A DNA stretch of 64,000 nucleotides, from contig CM056391.1 of assembly GCA_029718625.1 (NCBI GenBank), positions 1,030,162 to 1,094,161 on the forward strand, in the 5' to 3' direction. Source of the stretch: Synaphobranchus kaupii. Its lineage: Eukaryota; Chordata; Actinopteri; Anguilliformes; Synaphobranchidae. Positions 1-11,019 of the stretch are shown one piece after another (the stretch's first letter is position 1; each line of letters opens with the position of its first letter). Under the pieces are notes generated by a model. That model was not told where the DNA came from, ran no database searches, and saw nothing but the letters and a program-made list of their open reading frames with translations. A program made the position numbers and the translations under genes.

Positions 1-1060
1 GAAATACAGTATACTATGTCAGTTGGACTACAAATCCCAGCATCAAAACACACTGGTACAGAATGGAGCAGCTCTTATGACCTTATTTATGAGGACAATG
101 GGATGGATGCATTGTCATACTGCCTGAGAAAAGGTGGGTCTGAGTCAGTCAGTAACCACTACATTCGATCTGTCTCACAATACCAGCTACTGTCAGTGAG
201 GCACTGGTCCTAGCTCTCGTACATAGTACTTTGGCCTGTAGGGTCTAAATTAAAACACCCTATGGCACAGTGGGGAAGAAAAATTAAACAAGAGTGTCAT
301 TGCTACTGTTTTTACAACTACTATACTGCTACTGCTACTACTTCTATAATAATAATAATAAGAAGAAGAAGATGATGAAGAACAAGAATATTATTCTCAT
401 TATTAGTAGTAGTAGTGGTGGTAGTATTGTAACAACATTAATAACAGTAATAACAACAATAATAGTATTATTTATATTAAATAGTAAATATTATAGGGCA
501 CTAAAGTGTGCCATATAAAGATACATATTTGATCCAGGTCTGAAATACAGTATACTATGTCAGTTGGACTACAAATCCCAGCATCAAAACACACTGGTAC
601 AGAATGGAGCAGCTCTTATGACCTTATTTATGAGGACAATGGGATGGATGCATTGTCATACTGCCTGAGAAAAGGTGGGTCTGAGTCAGTCAGTAACCAC
701 TACATTCGATCTGTCTCACAATACCAGCTACTGTCAGTGAGGCACTGGTCCTAGCTCTCGTACATAGTACTTTGGCCTGTAGGGTCTAAATTAAAACACC
801 CTATGGCACAGTGGGGAAGAAAAATTAAACAAGAGTGTCATTGCTACTGTTTTTACAACTACTATACTGCTACTGCTACTACTTCTATAATAATAATAAT
901 AACAAGAAGAAGATGATGAAGAACAAGAATATTATTATCATTATTAGTAGTAGTAGTAGTAGTGGTAGTATTGTAACAACATTAATAACAGTAATAACAA
1001 CAATAATAGTATTATTTGTATTAAATAGTAAATATTATAGGGCACTAAAGTGTGCCATTG
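1..1060. repeat. Direct duplication of a 541-bp repeat unit
   Basis: The block starting at base 1 is repeated almost exactly starting at base 542. Each unit has a conserved ~290-bp core followed by a tract rich in TAA/GAA/AGT triplets. A third partial copy lies at about 2258-2560. An identical 65-codon frame opens in every copy, but nothing marks it as a gene. The copies may be a non-autonomous element; no terminal repeats were identified. Copy 2 ends about 12 bp from the last visible Siglec-like exon. Confidence 0.85.
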
Positions 1061-1071
1061 TAATAACTGAC

Positions 1072-1338
1072 CTTGCAAATGCAGTTGTACTGCGGTGGAG
1101 TTCTGCCTCCCGTGCTCATTTTGGGCCTGGCAGTGGTACAGACCCACGTGACCCTCAGTCAGGTTCAGGGTGAGCGTCCTCTCCCACCCCACCGCGATCA
1201 CTTCACCGCCCCTCACCCTGAACCAGGAGTAGTGCGCCACCTGCGGGTTGCCATCGCTACTGCAGGTCAGGTTGACGGTGGTGCCCGCAGTAACCAGTTC
1301 AGAGGGACTCACTGAGGCGGACGTGTTCTTTGGGGAGT
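1072..1338 (-). CDS. Siglec-like gene, exon 4 (second C2 Ig domain)
   Basis: The acceptor is CAG before 1338 and the donor GTCAGT follows 1072; the exon is 267 bases, phase 1 to 1. It encodes an Ig fold with [11 protein letters not shown] (B-strand Cys), YSWFR (C-strand Trp) and GLYHCQAQN (F-strand Cys). Confidence 0.8.
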
Positions 1339-4300
1339 CTGAGGGAGTGAGCATGGAGGTAGGTTAGTGAGTTAGTGAGTGAGTGAGTGACTAAGTGAGC
1401 ATGGAGGTGAGTGAGTTAGTAAGTGAGTTAGTGAGCATGGAGGTAAGTGAGTGAATGAGTGAACATGGAGGTGAGTGAGTGAGTGACTGAGTGAGCGAGT
1501 GAGCAAGTTATTGAGTGAGCATGTTATTGAGTTAGTGAGTGAGCAAGTTAATGAATGAGTATGTTAGTGAGTGAGTTAGTGAGTGAGTGAATGAATGAGT
1601 TAATGAGTGAGTGAATGAATGAGTTAATGAGTGAGTATGTTGGTGAGTGAGTGAGTGAGCGAGTTAATGAGTGAGTATGTTAGTGAGTGAGTGAGCGAGT
1701 TAATGAGTGTGTTAGTGAGTGAATGAGCGAGTTAATGAGTGAGTGAGTGAGTGAGTGAGTAAATGAGCGAGTTAATGAGTGAGTATGTTAGTGAGTGAGT
1801 GAGTGAGTGAATGAGCAAGTTAATGAGTGAGTATGTTAGTGAGTGAGTGAATGAGTGAGTGAATGAGCGAGTTAATGAGTGAGTATGTTAGTGAGTGAGT
1901 GAGTTAGTGATTGAGACACTCCGCTTCTTTACACTGTCCATATTTGGTGTGGGGACTTTCACAGGGTTTGAAGCATGAAATTCTGGGCCCTGTGCAAATG
2001 CAGTCTCTGCGAGGCCCCCTTCCTGAAGCAATTTTTGGCTTTAGGAGGCCCCCTCCCCCGCCTTCAGGCCCTGGGTAGTCAGTTCCACACCCCTCTGCTT
2101 TCACACATGCCGTTTTTCTTTTAAATATAACATTTATATTTTCATCAATGTTAACAATAACGTTATTAAATTCCCTCATGTGATTCGGGCAAGTGGCTAG
2201 TGGCAGAGATCTGCAGTATCTTCAACTTTACCGCCATCTTAAGTGCTTTAGATATAATGATACATATTTGATCCAGGTCTGAAATACAGTATACTATGTC
2301 AGTTGGACTACAAATCCCAACATCAAAACACACTGGTACAGAATGGAGCAGCTCTTATGACCTTATTTATGAGGACAATGGGATGGATGCATTGTCATAC
2401 TGCCTGAGAAAAGGTGGGTCTGAGTCAGTCAGTAACCACTACATTCGATCTGTCTCACAATACCAGCTACTGTCAGTGAGGCACTGGTCCTAGCTCTTGT
2501 ACATATTACTTTGGCCTGTAGGGTCTAAATTAAAACACCCTATGGCACAGTGGGGAAGAAAAAAAATACTATTGCATGTGCAAAATGGCTAAAAAAACTA
2601 AGATAAACCACTGAATTGAAGGGTGAGCAAGTCAAGCTTGTACCATACCCTGCGGTGTGCATTAGAATGCAAGCTTTACATCAGTGGTCCCCAACCCTTT
2701 TCCTGGAGATCTACCATCCTGTAGGTTTTCACTCCAACCCTAACAAAGCACACCTCATTCAACAGTTAGAGATCTTGTTGAGCTGCTAATTAGTAGAATC
2801 AGGTGTGCCAAATTAGGGTTGAAATGAAAACCTACAGGACGGTAGATCTCCAGGAACAGGGTCGGGGACCACTGCTATAGTGTAATGTGTACAGATTGGG
2901 TCTGGCCTCTTACACAGGACATTGAGAGCGACAGCCTCCTCTGCTCGCTCGCTACTGCCCCCTTGCTGCAGGGGGTGGACAGCGCTGCAGACGATATCCC
3001 CGTGGTGGAGATGCGAGGCCACGAAGCTCAGCGTGGAGGACGCGGTTCTGGTCCCGTCCGGATTTCCGAGCAGCGTGTTCTCGACGCGCCCCAGTTGGGG
3101 GGGGTACCAGGTCAGGGCTGGGGGGAGCCGGGGGCAGGGGGCCAAAGCTGTGCAGATCAGATTCACAGGGGTCCCCTCCATTACCGTGCCCATCGAGGTC
3201 ACCTGGGGTTTGCGTGGAGAGGCTACGGGAGAATGGTACAGACTGTCTCAGGCAGGTCTCGCATTTATTTGCAATTAAACTTGAAATAATTTGTCTAATA
3301 TTTTCTTGTGAAAATTGTTTTGTTGACAATGAAAGAAATAGAATTACATTTTTTTTTTTAAATAGAAATAAATTTAAAAAAACAGAAAAAGTTTAAAACA
3401 ATGCAATACAAGGTAGAGAACAGGGCCGGGCAGAGACCTTTTGAGGGGCAGGAGATCAAATTGAGAAAAGTGAAAACCAACCTCGAGAAATTTGTACGAC
3501 ACCCAGTTATTGTACAAAATATATTTCACAAAAATTAATAAATTAAAATGAATATAGCTTTTTAAATATATCAACCATTTGGGAAATAATTTTGCAAGTA
3601 TTTTGCATGCTGTGGAAGAACACATTGGCTGTGGGTTTCGAATTTGAGAATGTGTTTGCTGTTATCATAATATAGAGAACATAGGTTTCCGCTATTGGCC
3701 GATTATTTGTAATAATTAAGAATCTGAATTATATGCAAAAGAAATAGCTTGTGATTACCTATGACATTGATGGTGACCTTCTCGGTAAAAGTGCACCTGA
3801 AACCAGTCTCAATTCTGAAGTAGTACACATCAGTGTAATTCCTAGGAATGGCATCCAAAATGGAGGTGCAGTTCTTCTGCATCAGGTCCCCGATGATCTC
3901 GCCCTGAAGGATGTTCTGGCGATGTGACGAGTTGTATACATCGACACCACCATCAAACTGTGAGCTTTTCCTCCACACCCCAATGGCTGGTTTCGTCAGT
4001 TTGGCTACTTGGTCTTCTGGGACTTCAAATGCACATGGGATGAGCACACAGGAGCCAGCCAGAGCCTCTATCCTCTGTGGCATAGAGACTGACCAGTAGC
4101 ACAGAGCACCTTCAAAATATAACATACAGTAGTGTAAAGCCTAAAGGACTTAATCCAGCACTTCGCTCTGCTGCTGCAGGGCGACTTGCACTTCCCTCCC
4201 TCCGTGTTAACGGCTCTCGCTCGTCCCGACTGCAGAGCTTTTCCACCCAAGCTCCCCAGTGGTGGAACGAACTCCCCACTCCGCTGCGCTCGGCTCAAAC

Positions 4301-7300
4301 ACTGTCTGTTTTCCGTTGTGGTCTGAAGACGCACTTTTTCAGACTCCACCTCGACTAAACTACCTATCTATGGCAAATTCTATAGCACTTGCTTCCTGTT
4401 TTTTGCTTGTTTTCTATTGAACTTGTGTTTTTTGCTATTTTATAGTTCAGAATGTATATCTTACTGTGTGTACTATATTCTATGTTCATTACTAGGGATG
4501 GCTCCTACGTTATGAGAAAGTTGTGCTTTGTCGAATCTGCTTTGTAGTCGCGTCAATGACCTTCAATATGCACTTATTGTACGTTGCTTTTGATAAAAGT
4601 TCCTGCCAAATAATTCTAATGTAATGTAAAGACCTGCATGAAATATGCCCATGGTCTGTACGAACATTTATAATGTGGCGTGACGTGTGAGGTAGGAGGA
4701 GCCAAACGCAGCAAGGGGATTCTTTAAGCACTAGGCCACTAGGACGGGAAACCCCGTAGTTAAGGGAAGGAGACAAGACAGAGAAACACACACACTAAGG
4801 CTACTAACCGGCTCACTGTCACACGCCAATGAGTAGAAGCGCAAAGGCCAGGTTTTTCAGTAAGAAAACCAAACAAGGCAAATGGAAACAAAGCACTAGG
4901 CTCCCATACTTCTACGAGCTAAGTGACTAAAGGCAAACGCCCTGTCTCGGTAACGAGACGCGTAAGAACAGGCGAGTAGCGTAATGGCACGAATAAAACA
5001 CACAGCCAATAAACACTGCAAAATAATATGAAATAGTATACGAGGAGGCGAAAGGAACGGTGATTTAACGTTCCAAGACTACCCTCATAGACTCGCAGTC
5101 ACACGCAAACATGTCAACAAAATCGCCCAGTCTCCCTGTGAGGAGAGACGTACCCGAAGGACGAACAGAACTACAGTTCCGAACAAAGTCGCCCAGTCTC
5201 CATGTACGGAGACAGGTACCGAAGGACGAACAGAACTACTGTTCCGGACATTTACCGGCTCCATGACTAACGCAAGATTAGACGAGAATAAGCGCTCTGC
5301 CTCTCGGTAAAGAGGAATGTAACGAGGGGAAGGAACAGATATAACATTCCATGCCTACTTTCACAGGCTGGCAGTCACATGCAAAAACTAGGAAGCAGGA
5401 ACAGACAAGAGCCAGGGGAGAAGAGTCCGGATAACTACATGCACATAGGCACGTACGCCAGGAGGGGAAGAGTCCGGATAACTACATCCACATAGGCAAG
5501 TTCCGCATTACTCCAGAAAACGTAAAGGGGTAAACGCCCGATCTCCCAGGAGAGAGAAACATTTTACAGGCGAGCCGACGGAGCACCGTTGTCCCATAAC
5601 TTTATTAGCAAAAATGACCAACACAAGCTTAGTAGAAAATACACGCCCTAGCCTCTCAATAAAGGAGAAATGTAACGAGGCGAAATGGAACAGAAAACTA
5701 ACGTTCCAAGGCTACTTTCAGAGACTCGCAGTCACACGCAAACATGTCCACAACAACGCCCAGTCTCCCCATGGGAAGACATGTACCGAAGGGCGAACAG
5801 AACTACAGTTCCGAACAAAATCGCCAAAAACTCCATGTACGGAGACTAGTACTGATGGACGAACAGGACAGCTGCACCGGAATTACCGGCTAACGCAAGC
5901 TCAATAGAAAATAAACGCCCTGCCTCTAAGAATAAATAAAGCCCTAAAGTCAGTATGATAAAATGCCCTGTCTCTTAGTAAGAAACTACCATACAAATAC
6001 ACACAAATAAAGACTCCTCCCGCTTTCACGGAAGACAGCAGACAGAGAGAGGAGAAAGAGACAGAAAAGGGCAAAAGATCTAGGCAAACGAACAAACAAA
6101 GGAAAGACCAGAAAGCGGTGACAGAAACGAACACACAAAAAAGGAATTCAACCTGAAAGCTCAAAGCACAAAGGCAAGTCCCGCAAAATTCCAATAAAGC
6201 ACAACGGAGCAAAACGGTCTCCTTAAAACCCTAGACCTAATCATACGACTAAACATTAAAAGGGCAAAATAATACCGCACACAAAAACAGTGAAAATAAC
6301 ACCAGACAATACGAAACAAACAATCAATCAAACAATCAATATCGAAGCCCAGAACGAAGGGAACATGGGCTTATATAGCTCACCGGTAAAACACGCACAC
6401 CTGTGATCGCTGACAAGACTTCTCCGCGAAAAGACTAGACGGAGCCAAAACTCCACTAACGGAGCAGCGCCCACGTGTGGCGACCGAGGAACACGACCGC
6501 AAGGGAAAAAAGGGTCATAAAACATGACACTAATCTTGTTGACTATGAGAGCACACCGATTTTTGTTAGCTGCACTGAAGGCTAAAATGATGTAGAAAGA
6601 TTTTGTCAGTGTAGTTTAGGTATGCGATATACAGTCAAGCCAGAAAGTCTGCACACCCCTTTCACCTTCTCCACGTTTTATTACGTTACAGACTTATACT
6701 ACAATAGATTCAGTTCATTTGCCTCAAACATCTACACACAATAGTCAATAATAACAAAGTGAAAACAGGTTTTTAGAAAATATGCAATTTTATTTTACTG
6801 ACAAAAATAGGTTATTTAGGGGTTACATATCTGTACACACCCTTAGCCTAATACTTGGTTGCTGCACCTTTGGCAGCGATTACAGCTTCAAGGCGTCTTG
6901 GGAAAGAAGCTACGAGCTTGGCACACTTGTTTCTGGACATTTTTGCCCATTCCTCTTGGCATATCCTTGCAAGCTCCGTCAGGTTGGATGGGGAGCGTCG
7001 GTACACAGCCATTTTCAGGTCTTTCCACAGATGTTCAATTGGATTCAGGTCTGGGCTCTGGCTGGGCCACTCAAGGACATGCACAGACTTTCTCTGAAGC
7101 CACTCCTTTGTTCTCTTGGCTGTGTGCTTCGGGTCGTTGTCATGTTGGAAGGTAAACCTTCGCCCCAGTCTGAGGTCCAGAGCGCTCTGGAGCAGGTTTT
7201 CTTCAAGGATCTCGGTGTTCTTAGCTGCATTCATCTTTCCCTCTATCAGGACTAGTCGCCCCGTTCCCGCTGCTGAAAAACATCCCCACATCATGATGCT

Positions 7301-8698
7301 GCCACCGCCATGCTTCACTGTAGGGATGGTATTAGCCAGGTGATGAGCGGTGCCTGGTTTCCTCCAGACGTGACGCTTGGTATTCAGGCCAAAAAGTTAC
7401 ATTTTGGTTTCATCAGACCAGAGAATCTTGATTCTCATGGTTTGAGAGTCCTCTAGGTGCCTTTTGGCAAACTCCAAGCGGGCTGTGATGTGCCTTTTAC
7501 TAAGGAGGGGCTTCTGTCTGGCCACTCTACCATAAAGGCCTGATTGGTGGAGCGCTGCCTGGATGGTTGATCTTCTGAAAGGTTCTTCCATCTCCACAAG
7601 GATACGCTGGAGCTCTGTCAGAGTGACCCTCGGGTTCCTGCTCACCTCCCTGGCCAAGGCCCGTCTTCCCCGATTGCTCAGTTTGGCCGGGCGGCCAGGT
7701 CTAGGAAGATTCTTGGTGGTTCCAAACTTCTTCCATTTACGAATGATGGTGGCCACTGTGCTCTTTGGGACCTGTAAAGCTGCAGAGATTTTTCCGTACC
7801 CTTCTCCAGATCTATGCCTTGACACAATCCTGTTTCTGAGGTCTGCAGATAATTCCTTTGACCCCATGGCTTGGAGTTTGCTCTGACATGCACTGTCAAC
7901 TGTGGGACCTTATATAGGCAGGTGTTGGCAATCCCCAATCATGTCCAATCAATTGAATTTATCACAGGTGGACTCCAATTAAGTTGTAGAAACATCCCAA
8001 GCAGTATCAGTGGAAACAAAATGCACCTCAGCTCACTTTTCAGTGTCATATCAAAGGGTGTGCACACTTGTGTACATATGATATTTTACATTTTGATTTT
8101 TAATAAATTAGCACAAATGTCTAAAAACCTGTTTTCACTTTGTCATTATGGGCTATTTTGTGTAGAATCTCGAGACAAAAAATGAACTCAATCTATTGTA
8201 GAATATGTCTGTAACCTAATAAAACGTGGAGAAGGTGAAAGTGCAGGTGTGCAGACTTTCCGGCTAGACTGTATAACTGTGTCCTACTCATTCTATTGCT
8301 TTTACTTTCATTTTTCGCGAGGCAATTCAGCTTAAGTACCTTGCTCAAAGGGCAGAATGCCAGTGCTCCCACTGCAATTCGAACCCAAAACCTTTGAGGT
8401 ACAAACATTTGTACAGCTACATTCAGAGCAGCTACATTCAGAGCATCCTCTCTTCTAACCAAATGTATGTGCTCTACAAATACATTTTTTATTTCACCTT
8501 AATTTATACAGTGTAGGTTGACTGAGCATGCATGCGCTTTTACAGCAACGTCCTGTTAATTCCCCCCAGTTAGCCTCTTCATGAAACTGTGACAGTGACA
8601 AAAGCTTTGCATTAGTAGCATTTGGTCATTAGGACCAGGTAACACTCACCTGACAGTAAGCAACAGCCAATGACAAAGAAGCACCATGTTCCATTCAT
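1072..8698 (-). CDS. Siglec-like sialic-acid-binding Ig receptor (5' part, spliced)
   Basis: Four exons on the minus strand join in frame with phase-1 junctions: 8650-8698 (signal peptide), 3759-4109 (V-set), 2914-3222 (C2-set) and 1072-1338 (C2-set). Together they give about 325 residues; transmembrane and cytoplasmic exons must lie left of the window. The V domain has the Siglec-type paired cysteines in [11 protein letters not shown], a third in KNCTSIL, and the motif VYYFRIE, whose arginine fits the position that binds sialic acid in Siglecs. Domain 2 has the Siglec pattern [10 protein letters not shown]. Domain 3 starts with the typical [13 protein letters not shown]. Siglecs are cell-surface lectins on leukocytes or glia that usually damp signalling through cytoplasmic ITIMs. 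CD22-like and Siglec-4-like assignments are both possible. Intron 1 (4.5 kb) contains an L2 fragment, an LTR-like repeat and a Tc1 element. Confidence 0.8.
1352..1912. repeat. GTGA-rich simple-sequence array
   Basis: About 560 bases of imperfect GTGA/GTTA/ATGA tetranucleotides with higher-order blocks containing TATGTTAGTGAG. It sits in the Siglec-like intron just upstream (minus strand) of exon 4. Confidence 0.9.
1913..2257. other. Intron sequence, no feature recognised
   Basis: This stretch of the Siglec-like intron 3 shows no coding exon and no repeat that I recognise. Confidence 0.5.
2258..2560. repeat. Third copy of the 541-bp-type repeat (core only)
   Basis: The core matches the copies at 1 and 542 with a few substitutions, beginning at the shared TACATATTTGATCCAGGTC lead. 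The triplet-rich second half is absent, so this is a separate partial copy. Confidence 0.85.
2683..2874. mobile_element. Short hAT-like MITE
   Basis: The ends CAGTGGTCCCC and GGGGACCACTG are inverted repeats. The arms continue inward (TCCTGGAGATCTACC against GGTAGATCTCCAGGA), making a 192-bp near-palindrome with no coding capacity. The terminal sequence is of the hAT type common in fish. No clear 8-bp target duplication is visible. Confidence 0.65.
2914..3222 (-). CDS. Siglec-like gene, exon 3 (first C2 Ig domain)
   Basis: The acceptor is CGTAG before 3222 and the donor GTAAGA follows 2914; the exon is 309 bases, phase 1 to 1. [12 protein letters not shown] carries the Siglec domain-2 cysteine pair, TWYPPQ the core Trp, and GDIVCSAVH the F-strand cysteine. 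Confidence 0.85.
3223..3758. other. Intron 2 of the Siglec-like gene
   Basis: AT-rich intronic DNA between the V and first C2 exons. I see no exon or recognisable element in it. Confidence 0.6.
3759..4109 (-). CDS. Siglec-like gene, exon 2 (V-set domain)
   Basis: The acceptor is TTTGAAG before 4109 and the donor GTAATC follows 3759; the exon is 351 bases, phase 1 to 1, encoding about 117 residues. The arginine in VYYFRIE is the candidate sialic-acid contact. N-glycosylation sequons occur at YNSS, KNCT and RNYT. Confidence 0.85.
4140..4640 (+). mobile_element. 3' end of an L2/CR1-type LINE
   Basis: One frame reads [18 protein letters not shown] followed, after a frame break, by the LKTHFF-like end typical of the reverse-transcriptase C-terminus of fish L2/Rex-type LINEs. 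The tail GATAAAAGTTCCTGCCAAAT followed by AATGTAATGTAA is the usual L2-type 3' end. The copy is 5'-truncated and frameshifted. Confidence 0.7.
4676..6529 (-). repeat. Long dispersed repeat, probable solo LTR (copy 1)
   Basis: This 1.85-kb block matches 17314-19234. Read on the minus strand both copies begin TGTCATG, carry a TATATAAGCC box about 150 bp in, and end CACGTCACGCC, consistent with an LTR that starts TG and ends CA. The interior has irregular repeats of ~90 bp built on a GAACAGAACTACAGTTC motif and paired CTCC/GGAG stretches. No gag or pol reading frame is present. The LTR reading is an inference because no convincing target duplication is visible. It lies in intron 1 of the Siglec-like gene. 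Confidence 0.55.
6632..8271 (-). mobile_element. Tc1/mariner transposon, full length, ~210-bp inverted repeats
   Basis: The element is flanked by TA on both sides and begins CAGTCAAGCCAGAAAGTCTG; its other end in reverse reads CAGTCTAGCCGGAAAGTCTG. The inverted repeats extend about 210 bp with repeated motifs such as CAAAGTGAAAACAGGTTTTTAG in both arms. The transposase gene lies between them on the minus strand. It sits in intron 1 of the Siglec-like gene, in the same orientation as that gene. Confidence 0.93.
6848..7867 (-). pseudogene. Tc1-family transposase with a single nonsense codon
   Basis: The frame runs 339 codons, the normal Tc1 length, broken only by TAA at 7397-7399. The N-terminal paired-type helix-turn-helix region ([18 protein letters not shown]... 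through GRPAKL, including the GRPR-like hinge) binds the inverted repeats. The catalytic triad is visible: D in LWSDETK, D in [12 protein letters not shown] and E in [11 protein letters not shown], giving the DD34E spacing of Tc1. The segment joining the two open halves reads [15 protein letters not shown] in the same frame. No other lesion is seen, so this is a young or recently silenced copy. Confidence 0.93.
8300..8460 (-). repeat. SINE/L2-related fragment
   Basis: In reverse the segment contains GGGTTCGAATTGCAGTG (box-B-like) and TTGAGCAAGGTACTTAAG, the body sequence of fish tRNA-derived SINEs. It is shared with the complete SINE at 33188-33400. The ends are degraded. Confidence 0.55.
8650..8698 (-). 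CDS. Siglec-like gene, exon 1 (signal peptide)
   Basis: ATG at 8698 opens [16 protein letters not shown], a short hydrophobic signal peptide, followed by a GGTGAGT donor in phase 1. The junction codon completes in frame with the V exon. The start is chosen because it is the only ATG in this hydrophobic stretch. Confidence 0.8.
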
Positions 8699-8703
8699 GT
8701 CTC

Positions 8704-10440
8704 CTTATGGATGATGAGATAGCCTCACTGCTTCCCAAATGTCAATATTAATTCATTAAATATTCATTAAGAAAAGACCCATTAGATACCAAACAAAGAG
8801 AGATTAAATTGAGATGTTTAAAAAAGAACAAAACCAAATGAATAATAAACCTCTTCAACACCACATTCACGACTGAAGGTGCTATATGATATATTTGGCC
8901 TCATATATACAGATAAAATATTTTTTTTAATTAATATAAAAATAATAATATAGAGATACATATACTTTATTATAAATGTATCAACCTTTAATGAGTGAGC
9001 ACTCATTTAATGTTAAAACACATGGACATGTTCTACGACAGTTCCACTGGAACGGAAACACAAGATTTGATCATACACGTTATAGATATTTCTTGAATAT
9101 TCACTTACCTAAGAGGAAATATTTTAATAAAAAACACACCCTCATATAATGACGCCATAGTACATGGTACCACTGCAAACAAAAACAATGTGAATTAATG
9201 AGGAATCACCTTGAATGGTTCAAGTGAATGCCAACTTGCCGTTTGTGTTGCAGCTGAATGTTGGCTAGTACAGACCCTCATTCACCACAGATAGATATGC
9301 TTTTATTATAAGTTCACGCCACAGGAAGCAGCTGTGTTTCCTCACCCAGCAGCTACTGAGCCAACCCCACAGTAAGCCACACCGACATACAGACAAACAG
9401 ATATGTGTCAGGTATACAATAAAATTGGGGAAAAAATAATAATAAATAATAATAAAAATATACGTATGAGACCTGTGAATAGATGGCAGTTATGTTTGTG
9501 TGGACAGATAGGCAAAGGTAAACTGATGTGAGCTCGTAGCTGATTTAAGACTGAAAATACAAGAAAGACAGGATTTACTGTATCTTTTAATTCATAATAA
9601 ATATCAGGTAATCACACATCCTAAGACGTAAAGTGTTAATAGAAAAATATCTGGAAAAAATTTAATTAAAAAGTGGAAATATGAATAAAATAAAAGTGGA
9701 AGTAAGAATAAACTTCACAAATCTTTCAAATAAATATACATAGTTTTGAATAAATAAATACATAAATAAATGAGCCGGTTGTAAGGTGTTCTCCCAGGAT
9801 AGAAAAATACAGAAATGAGAGCCACCATTTATTTATTCATTAATTTTGAAAAGCAAATTGAATAAGGCAGAAAAAGAAACTGTAATAATTAAGGTTCTGT
9901 GTAGGCAAACTCTGGCCATTGTGAACAGATCGAGTGTTACTTCCTGTGAGGTATACGCTAAGCCTTCCTTGGTGAGCAGTGACACTTCAGCAGGCTACAA
10001 AAGGGCTGGGCATGGCCAGCCAACAACATGCCTATAGGCTATAGAATACATTTACATATAAACACAAAATGACCAGACTCCATGATTCTGTGGGCGATTC
10101 CAAGGTATTGGCTGGCTTACATTTATGAAATCAATAATTCTTTCAGTAATCTTACTACGAATACTTTCAATGTGGTCGCTGTCATTCATAAAAGCACTCA
10201 AATACTGTAGGGTTTCTGCTTTGTAGTACAATGCTGAACTAATTATTGTCAAGTGTCTTGTCGTGATCAGTTTTCATTTTATCGAAAAGCCAGATACACA
10301 AAGGGAACAACAAGTACAGTACAGGCTACTGAGTATAACACGAGGAACTGTGATGTCACCATAGTGACTGAATGCAGATGATGATGCAACATGTACCTTT
10401 AGTATTACCTGTGTGTTTGGTGCATTTCCACTTTCTTTCA
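8704..10440. other. Intergenic, no gene recognised
   Basis: AT-rich DNA upstream of the Siglec-like start. It should contain that gene's promoter, but I see no distinctive TATA box or conserved block. No coding exon or recognisable transposon was found. Confidence 0.5.
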
Positions 10441-10465
10441 TGCAGTTATTAGTCTTGTGTGTATA

Positions 10466-11012
10466 TTGTTGTTGGGCTTGCAGTGGCTGTTGTTGGGCTT
10501 GCTGTGGCTGTTGTTTGGCTTGCAGTGGCTGTTGTTTGGGTTTGCAGTGGCTGTTGTTTGGCTTGCAGTGGCTGTTGTTGGGCTTGCTGTGGCTGTTGTT
10601 TGGCTTGCAGTGGCTGTTGTTTGGCTTGCAGTGGCTGTTGTTGGGCTTGCAGTGGCTGTTGTTTGGCTTGCGGTGGCTGTTGTTTGGCTTGCTGTGGCTG
10701 TTGTTGGGCTTGCAGTGGCTGTTGTTGGGCTTGCAGTGGCTGTTGTTTGGCTTGCAGTGGCTGTTGTTGGGCTTGCAGTGGCTGTTGTTTGGCTTGCAGT
10801 GGCTGTTGTTGGGCTTGCAGTGGCTGTTGTTTGGCTTGCAGTGGCTGTTGTTGGGCTTGCAGTGGCTGTTGTTTGGCTTGCAGTGGCTGTTGTTGGGCTT
10901 GCAGTGGCTGTTGTTTGGCTTGCAGTGGCTGTTGTTGGGCTTGCAGCGGCTGTTGTTGGGCTTGCAGCGGCTGTTGTTTGGCTTGCAGTGGCTGTTGTTT
11001 GGCTTGCAGTTC
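10466..11012. repeat. 21-bp minisatellite
   Basis: About 26 copies of a 21-bp unit (GCTTGCAGTGGCTGTTGTTKG), alternating between T and G at one position. Because 21 is a multiple of 3, several frames stay open across it on both strands; these are not evidence of genes. The array abuts a DIRS remnant. Confidence 0.95.
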
Positions 11013-11019
11013 CCTACAA

